Assembly: GCF_001949145.1 (NCBI RefSeq)
Contig: NW_019091362.1
Location: 600,743-664,742 of the forward strand
Source of the DNA: Acanthaster planci
Lineage: Eukaryota > Echinodermata > Asteroidea > Valvatida > Acanthasteridae
Reading direction: 5' to 3'
DNA length: 64,000 nt
Shown here: positions 58,188-64,000 of the stretch, piece by piece
Layout: the number at the start of each line of letters is the position of its first letter
Numbering within the stretch: the first letter of the stretch is position 1
Notes under the pieces: model-generated
Database searches by the model: none
What the model saw: the letters and a program-made list of their open reading frames with translations, nothing else
What the model was told of the DNA's origin: nothing
Made by a program: the position numbers and the translations under genes

Positions 58188-60508
58188 GTAAGTTGCCCTT
58201 GGTTTTTCTCTCTCTCTGCTCAATTTCCTCGAGAGTTTTACTGCTTCATTGGAGTAATTCTGATTTAAAAGACATACCAGCAGGTTAATATCGGGTTTTT
58301 TTTCTTGGAACCTTGGAATGAGAACAGTGACTGAATTTGACTGTATCTGAATAACATTACAACGGCTGGATAAGTCACATGGCGCCTATGGTATGGGGGG
58401 CCGCTAATTCGCGGCTATGGCTATTTGTCATAGATACATGTGTTTCTGCCAGCCACAGCCAAGTTGTTCAGACTCAGCCTTAGTAAGAAGCAGTATCAGA
58501 TGACCCTTTTTTTTTACTTGGAGTTTGTTCTTTCAGAAGAGCTCTTAGCAGGAAATTTGATACCACTCTCCAAGCAATCGCAAACCAAAATTGTTATCAT
58601 GGAGTTTTACCATCATTTAGCACAACCACCAAATACAGATTGATTACTGTCATTATAACTTATACCTGTCATTTTTTTCAAGTTCTAAATATTATTCACC
58701 GATTCATCAGTGACCATAAAACATTTCTGAAGTAATGGAGGCTTTTTTTAATGTTATTTTTAATCCTTGCATTTTGTTGCACTTATTCCCATTGCATTTT
58801 CTTGCAAGCTAGTCATTCTTCTTTATGGTTCTCCCAAAAGTATGTCCCTGTTTCAGGTCATTAAACGTTTCAAAGTTTTCTCAGGGAAGTTCTTGCCGTA
58901 GTCTGGGTTAAAAAGAACTCCAAATCAAAATGGCAAAAGTTCTCTGTCAGACCTCACAAGCTGGCCCAATTTTGAAAGGCTATCTCTGTCTGTCTTGCGA
59001 GTTGATTTCTTTGCACCGCATTATTCTGCTAGCGATAAAATGTGCACATTTGTAACAAAGCCAATAATTTCTCTTGTTGGGTGCAGTACTGGTTTGCATT
59101 TTTAATTGTAGCCCTCAAAAATATCCTCCTGAAATCCTGACATCATTTCTTGGTTGCTTTCTTCCTTTTCCTTTTTGTTTTCCTGCCTTCCCTTTTTCTT
59201 TACCTCTGCTTCTTCATCTCTTGGCATCTTACCCCCCCCCAAAAAAAATTGAAAACCTTGGCTGTCCTCAGCTTTACATACAGCCCCTGGATCCGCAGGT
59301 AAACACATCACAAAACACCTGTCATCCGTCTCTGTTAGTCCTTTCATTTCAGTTCCTTTTGGGGTTTTTTGTTTCTGGTTATTTTTTAACCCTGGATTAG
59401 ATTCCCCAAGATTTTGCATGCTTTTCTGTTTGTTTGAGGGTTTTTTTTGCAGTGAGCATGGCTGTTTATTTTTCAAGAATGTGTTTGTTGTTTTTCACAT
59501 TTTTAAATTTGATATTTCAGTCTTACCCTTGCTCAAAACCAACAGAGTAGCACATTTGTCAGGTTTGTCTTTTTGCCATGTACATATGAATGCTGTATTG
59601 TAAAGAGTTAGTTTGGTCTTCAAGAAATTTGGGGGCTCTTGTTTGACCCGATTGGTTTTTTTTTTTTTTTTCATTTTTTAGTGGAAGAGATAATTAAAAA
59701 TAATATTTTCTCAGAAGTTAATGACAAAAATTGCACAAGTCTGGCTCAGTAACTGGCAGGAGAGAAGACACTGAATTTCAAGTTTTTGCTTCGTAGAATA
59801 TCACTTTTCTTCACATTAATGTCAAATAATGACCCAACCCGTCCTGTATCTCGTTATTTTGGGGCCAATATACTAGCAACCCTGTAGAGTACCATATGGA
59901 CGCCGTCTATAGACAGCTGATCAGGTAAGGTACCCCGTCTCCCATCCATGCATCCAAGTACAACATCTGGATTGTTGTCCTTTTATTTTTTAGTCTGAGA
60001 TTATGAGATGAATCTTTCTTTGATTTGTAGGGCCTGCTGTTGATTATCGTCATGCCTGCAGCTTTTATTTTTTTTCCTTTTAGATGATGCATGTTTTTCT
60101 TGATGTAGGAAGGTCTTAAAATTTCCCTTTTCCATCCGTCAATGAATTAAACAACCTGGTATTTATAATAGTGGTGACCCATTGTTGGCACACGTTGTTA
60201 ACATTCCAGAAATGTTTTTGTGTGTTTATAAATCATACTTATTGGTGAATTGTAGTATACAGATGATGAAGATGTCACTCGTCCACTTGTCCACAACTTC
60301 CATATAATTTCAATGCACCTCAATATACCATGGATAAATTCAGAGTGTTAAATGGAGCTTTTGAGTGACTGAAAATCTTCAAAGCCAAGATTGCCCATTC
60401 TTTCCCTATATTCAGATGGTGGATAAGATTTTGTCCAATCTGATGAATCATTGGATGGTTGTAAGGAGAGAAAATCAAGGAGTAGTTGATAAGTTCACAT
60501 GCAGCAAC

Positions 60509-60713
60509 CAGAGTTGTAGCTATGCTGGCCAGCACCGGCCGGTGCTGGCCACTACTCAACATTACCTGCCAGCACTGGGGATGAAAGTGAAGCTTGCCAG
60601 CCAGCACAAATTAAAATGTAACTGTTCAGCATTGAGAGAGAAAATGGGTTGTTTTTATTTTTCAAAAATTGTCAAGAACAGCCGGCACTACAAAATTCCT
60701 AGCTACAACCGCG
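60509..60713. mobile_element. hAT-type MITE, 205 bp, with 8-bp target duplication
   Basis: The element starts CAGAGTTGTAGCTA and ends TAGCTACAACCGCG. The two ends are inverted repeats at 11 of 14 positions. The same 8 bases, GCAGCAAC, lie directly outside both ends (60501-60508 and 60714-60721). An 8-bp target duplication with a CA start is the signature of the hAT superfamily. The interior has no transposase and includes a perfect 26-bp palindrome (60526-60551), TGGCCAGCACCGG and its mirror. A perfect duplication suggests a fairly recent insertion. Confidence 0.85.
60526..60551. repeat. Perfect 26-bp palindrome inside the hAT MITE
   Basis: TGGCCAGCACCGG followed immediately by its exact reverse complement. 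It lies 17 bases inside the left end of the element, where a subterminal transposase-binding structure could sit (inference). Confidence 0.95.
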
Positions 60714-63700
60714 GCAGCAACCTGCTATGTGAGATTACCTTGAAATATTATTGGACTTGGATAAGTTTCAATTTTAGTGGCGGTTGGAGATATAAGTCTT
60801 GAACTTGTGTTTATAATTAGTCAGACAGTAGATTGTTTCATTTTGCAGTTCCCTGATAATGTCAGGCTTCTTGGCAAGTTTTGCCAATCATACCTCTGCT
60901 TGCTCTCTACATCATCCAGAATCTTTGGTATCCACTCCTTTCTGGACTCTTTTAAGTTTCCATTCTTACTGACTTTCACTATGATTTCATTACAGAGCAT
61001 GTTTGGAATGTTGACTGTACCATTAACTTTGAGTAGACTAGGAATAGTATGATGGAAACTGGTGTCAAATGTGAGAGAATCCAAAATGTCAGATGAATAA
61101 TAAATGTTTATGAGTGCAGTGGAAGAATCATTTCATAACACGACAGATTGAAACTTTTTGCCGAGTGGCAGGAAACATTTTCATTATCAAATGAAATTAT
61201 TCTTTCATTGTGTGAATGTGAAACTTTTGTACACAGCTCTTGAATACATCCTCTGTGTTTCAAGTCACGTTTTACTTTCACAAGTTCATGTAAAAGCTTG
61301 ACACAAGGTTTTGACGTTCCAAGTTGCAACTGCAAGTTTGTCCCTTTTTTGTACTGCACCTTCCCTGCGTTTGCACACATGGTACAGCATTCTTTGACTG
61401 TGTGAGGTCACACATTGAACTATGTACAGGGTAGTCACAGCCTCTACCACGCACATAGTTTGTTATATTTTATGGGTATATTTAAAAGCTGCGCCGTTGA
61501 ATAGATTAAATAAGAAAAACCGCACACAGTAGACGACTCATCATTCAGACGAAGGGGATTTATGCAGATATTGTATAGCACATGGTCCTATCTGGAGTCA
61601 ACATGAGTTTGTGTACTAATTAAAGTGGTTTTGAGGTCCTTTTTTATGATGTTAAGTTTAACATTCTCATGACCTTAAATTCTGTTTAAAGGAACTTTAA
61701 ACCGCCATTGCATAGATTAAGCGCATTATTAGCTTTGGCGAGGCTTGTTTCAAGGTGGCTCGCAGAAATTCCGAACAAGAAACAGTGATGTCACCTGAAA
61801 GAAACAAAGTACAAAGCAGCAGACAACATTCTTGACAAACGCCATTTTTTCTCATTATTCAACAAGTCCCTCACAACTGTGCATCTCTCTTTTCACAATT
61901 TAGTGGAAAGCACCCATTTTGAGTTTCCTGTGTTTTGGAGGCGACATAAAATTGTCCACTTATTCTTCGCCATTTTTAAATCAGCCCTGATCCAACTACC
62001 CCCTTCGCTTCTCATTTGATCAGAAGAATGACGTCACAAAGTCATAACTGAAGTCTTAAAAATGTCCAAGCAGAGATCCAAGCAGAAACATGTTGCTGGT
62101 CAGGGTGGCAAAAACCACACCCCCGGGGCCTGTTAAGTTACATAACCTTGCATATGTATGCTTACCATCAACAATAAAGGTACAGGGTATGCCTCTACCA
62201 GCATGCATATTGCACTCTTAAACTTGTCCCGGTAACAGTGGATTCTGCAACTCTGAATTACAAGTATAATTTGGATTCCAGAAAATTGGTGTCATTCAGC
62301 ATGTTGTTAGAGTAACTGAATGCATTTGCATTGATTGAAGAATGGAGAAATTGTGCATGCTCATGGTCATTCTGTGTACACGTACTGTACATGTCCAACA
62401 CTGCTGCCAATGACGGTATAATTCAACATGATGGCCTCTAGCAAAAACCTCAGATACCTTGTTGACTTGGGTTCAAAACACAACACACTGGACAGTTGCA
62501 TGTTCGACGATTCAACCTTTTTCCCATCATGCATGATTGAATAAGACTAGCTGGTGAGAACAATTTACTATGTGTTTTACATTGATAATGAGTTGCATGC
62601 ATTGTCATATTACAATGCAAACCGGTAATAGAATGTCCAACATAAAAACTGTATCCCTCTGCTTGTAAAAACCACTGTTCTTTGACAATACATATTTTTT
62701 GAAGGGTCGTTGGAAGAAATTCCCAATAAAAGTGTCATGAAAATTCGAACAGATTATTTTGAAATAATCTCTCTTATTTTTTCTCTCTTGAGAATAGCAA
62801 TTTGTCCTGCATTTTCACATTTTAACACATGGAAGATCTTTCATTTTTAATTTCAATTTTCAGGTAGATTTTTGTTTCATAGAGGTTATATGTTAACAAG
62901 TCCTCAGGGCGAGAGCTTTGTATTACTAGGATAGGCTCGAGTTAACCTTTGGTGCATTCATTGTAACTAAATTAAAATAACAAAACCATCCTCTGAGACA
63001 CCATGGAGATGCCAGTAACGCATAACCTCTATTATCTTCCTATTTCTTGAATGTCTTGATCTTTTCAGGTTTATCATTCAATTATATTCCTCTGTAGTCA
63101 GTTTATGTTGTAGAATTTTTGTTACATCACCTTACTGAAACTTGACCATTCATGTTCATGTACTGTGAATGTGAAATGTTTGAGATGTAGTTTAGTGAGA
63201 GAACGACATGTTTTTGTTGCATATTTTTTAAACAACGTGAGACTGTGGATGCTCAAAGCCTGTGTAAACAGTGTCCATCACTTCCCCTTTCTGAAGGTTT
63301 TCCTACAATCACCATCAAAGGGCAAGAGTTGCTGTTCAAAATGCAGAACTTTACAATGGCATGTTGCAAATGGTTTCACTGTTTCCAGACAAAACAATTC
63401 TCGATGCCCGCTTGCTACTTTAAAGAAAGATTATTACTTCAGCACATTGGTAGAAGGGCAAACTCTGTCCTTTATAAACTGCTTCTATCTTGGTGACAAT
63501 TCAACATTGAGACTTCCAATATGGATTGAGTCCACTTGTGAATTCATTTCTTTTGAGTATTTTTCCATTAGGAGCTTCCGCCGGATTTTTGGTTTATGGA
63601 GGCCATCATAAGCAAGATGGCACAATGATTATACCTATACTTACATTTAATGCTACGATATCGTGCAGTCATTCTTGCCTGCTTTCTGTTCAAAGATTTT

Positions 63701-63882
63701 CAAAAAGCTTTTGACAGCCACGTTTGTTACAAATATCTCCGGGTTTCAGAGAAGTTTCAATACAAATTTTCCTTCTATTCTGTACAATACACATTCTAAT
63801 CAAATGTTAGCCCCTTCTCCAACCCCCCCCCAAAAACAAGAATTTGGTCTGTAAACATTTGGTCACTTTATCTGTGTAACAG

Positions 63883-64000
63883 GGAGTTAGCAAGTGAAGG
63901 CAAGTCGGGCCAGACGTCACCCCGTCCCATCAAGTCAGATCTTCCTCCTGCGATGCCCATTCTCCGTCTTCAACCCCCTGCCTCCTCCTCTGAGGGCTTG
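63883..64000 (+). CDS. PPP1R9A: Neurabin-like exon, cut by the window end
   Basis: The last visible exon, at least 118 nt. One base (G) finishes the Ser codon begun in the previous exon, then 39 codons run to the edge. It encodes ELASEGKSGQTSPRPIKSDL then PPAMPILRLQPPASSSEGL, again Ser/Pro-rich and probably disordered. The acceptor is TGTGTAACAG. The frame is open at the window end, so the gene continues to the right. In neurabin-1-type proteins a SAM domain and a C-terminal basic coiled coil would follow; this cannot be checked here. Confidence 0.9.

Larger units (their letters stand above)
58188..63882 (+). other. 5.7-kb intron
   Basis: GTAAGT to TGTGTAACAG. It contains the hAT-type MITE at 60509-60713, a possible 27-nt microexon around 59273-59299 (finding only) and a CRE-like TGACGTCA at 62029-62036. 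A 148-codon open frame at 63165-63611 is not recognisable and is probably chance. Otherwise AT-rich. Confidence 0.8.

Noticed and set aside
60365-60802. 145-codon + frame
   Set aside because: Runs straight through the hAT-type MITE and its palindrome, so it is a chance frame.
62029-62036. Perfect CRE palindrome TGACGTCA
   Set aside because: An 8-bp motif is expected about once per 65 kb by chance; there is no promoter context.
63165-63611. 148-codon + frame, the longest uninterrupted frame without Ns after those in the duplicated block
   Set aside because: No recognisable domain, an overlapping alternative frame of similar quality, no splice phases fitting the host gene; it lies in an intron and is probably chance.

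Overview
The window is eukaryotic and carries the middle and C-terminal part of one multi-exon gene on the + strand. It is a neurabin/spinophilin (PPP1R9 family) gene, a protein phosphatase 1 scaffold. Thirteen exons (about 2.0 kb of coding sequence) lie in roughly 60 kb of AT-rich introns. All internal junctions are GT-AG and every junction keeps the frame. The first exon here starts inside the PDZ domain and the last runs off the right edge. The actin-binding N-terminus, the PP1-docking motif and any C-terminal SAM domain must therefore lie outside the window. Large introns, frequent ACATGTACATGT-type words, many small DNA-transposon remnants and signs of high heterozygosity suggest a marine invertebrate, possibly a deuterostome such as an echinoderm, hemichordate or amphioxus. 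The species cannot be fixed from the sequence.

Layout: 1-4163 intron; 4164-4284 and 7356-7460 PDZ exons; a 26.7-kb intron; 34186-34372 end of the PDZ and its linker; 35922-36173 acidic linker and start of the coiled coil; 42750-42967, 46572-46668 and 47467-47575 the coiled coil; 47996-48097, 50203-50244 (a 42-nt microexon candidate), 53034-53245, 53849-54043, 57928-58187 and 63883-64000 a long Ser/Pro-, Glu- and Lys-rich C-terminal region.

The introns hold most of the unexpected structure. There is an 82-bp-arm, 3-nt-loop, almost perfect inverted repeat (29951-30117); a 205-bp hAT-type MITE with an 8-bp target duplication (60509-60713); a mariner-like MITE (3119-3348); other terminal-inverted-repeat elements (23932-24467, 34985-35311, 38620-38793, and a pair at 37457-37663 and 45046-45246); and two tRNA-like SINE heads. 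There is also a (TGTC)n tract beside a splice donor, a G-poor minisatellite, and a 1.2/1.6-kb tandem duplication whose copies meet at a single N, probably two haplotypes placed in series. Sequence gaps are at 35182-35282, 51631-52381 and 55830.

No other protein-coding gene, and no rRNA, CRISPR or prokaryotic feature, could be supported. Most small open frames are chance frames in intron DNA.
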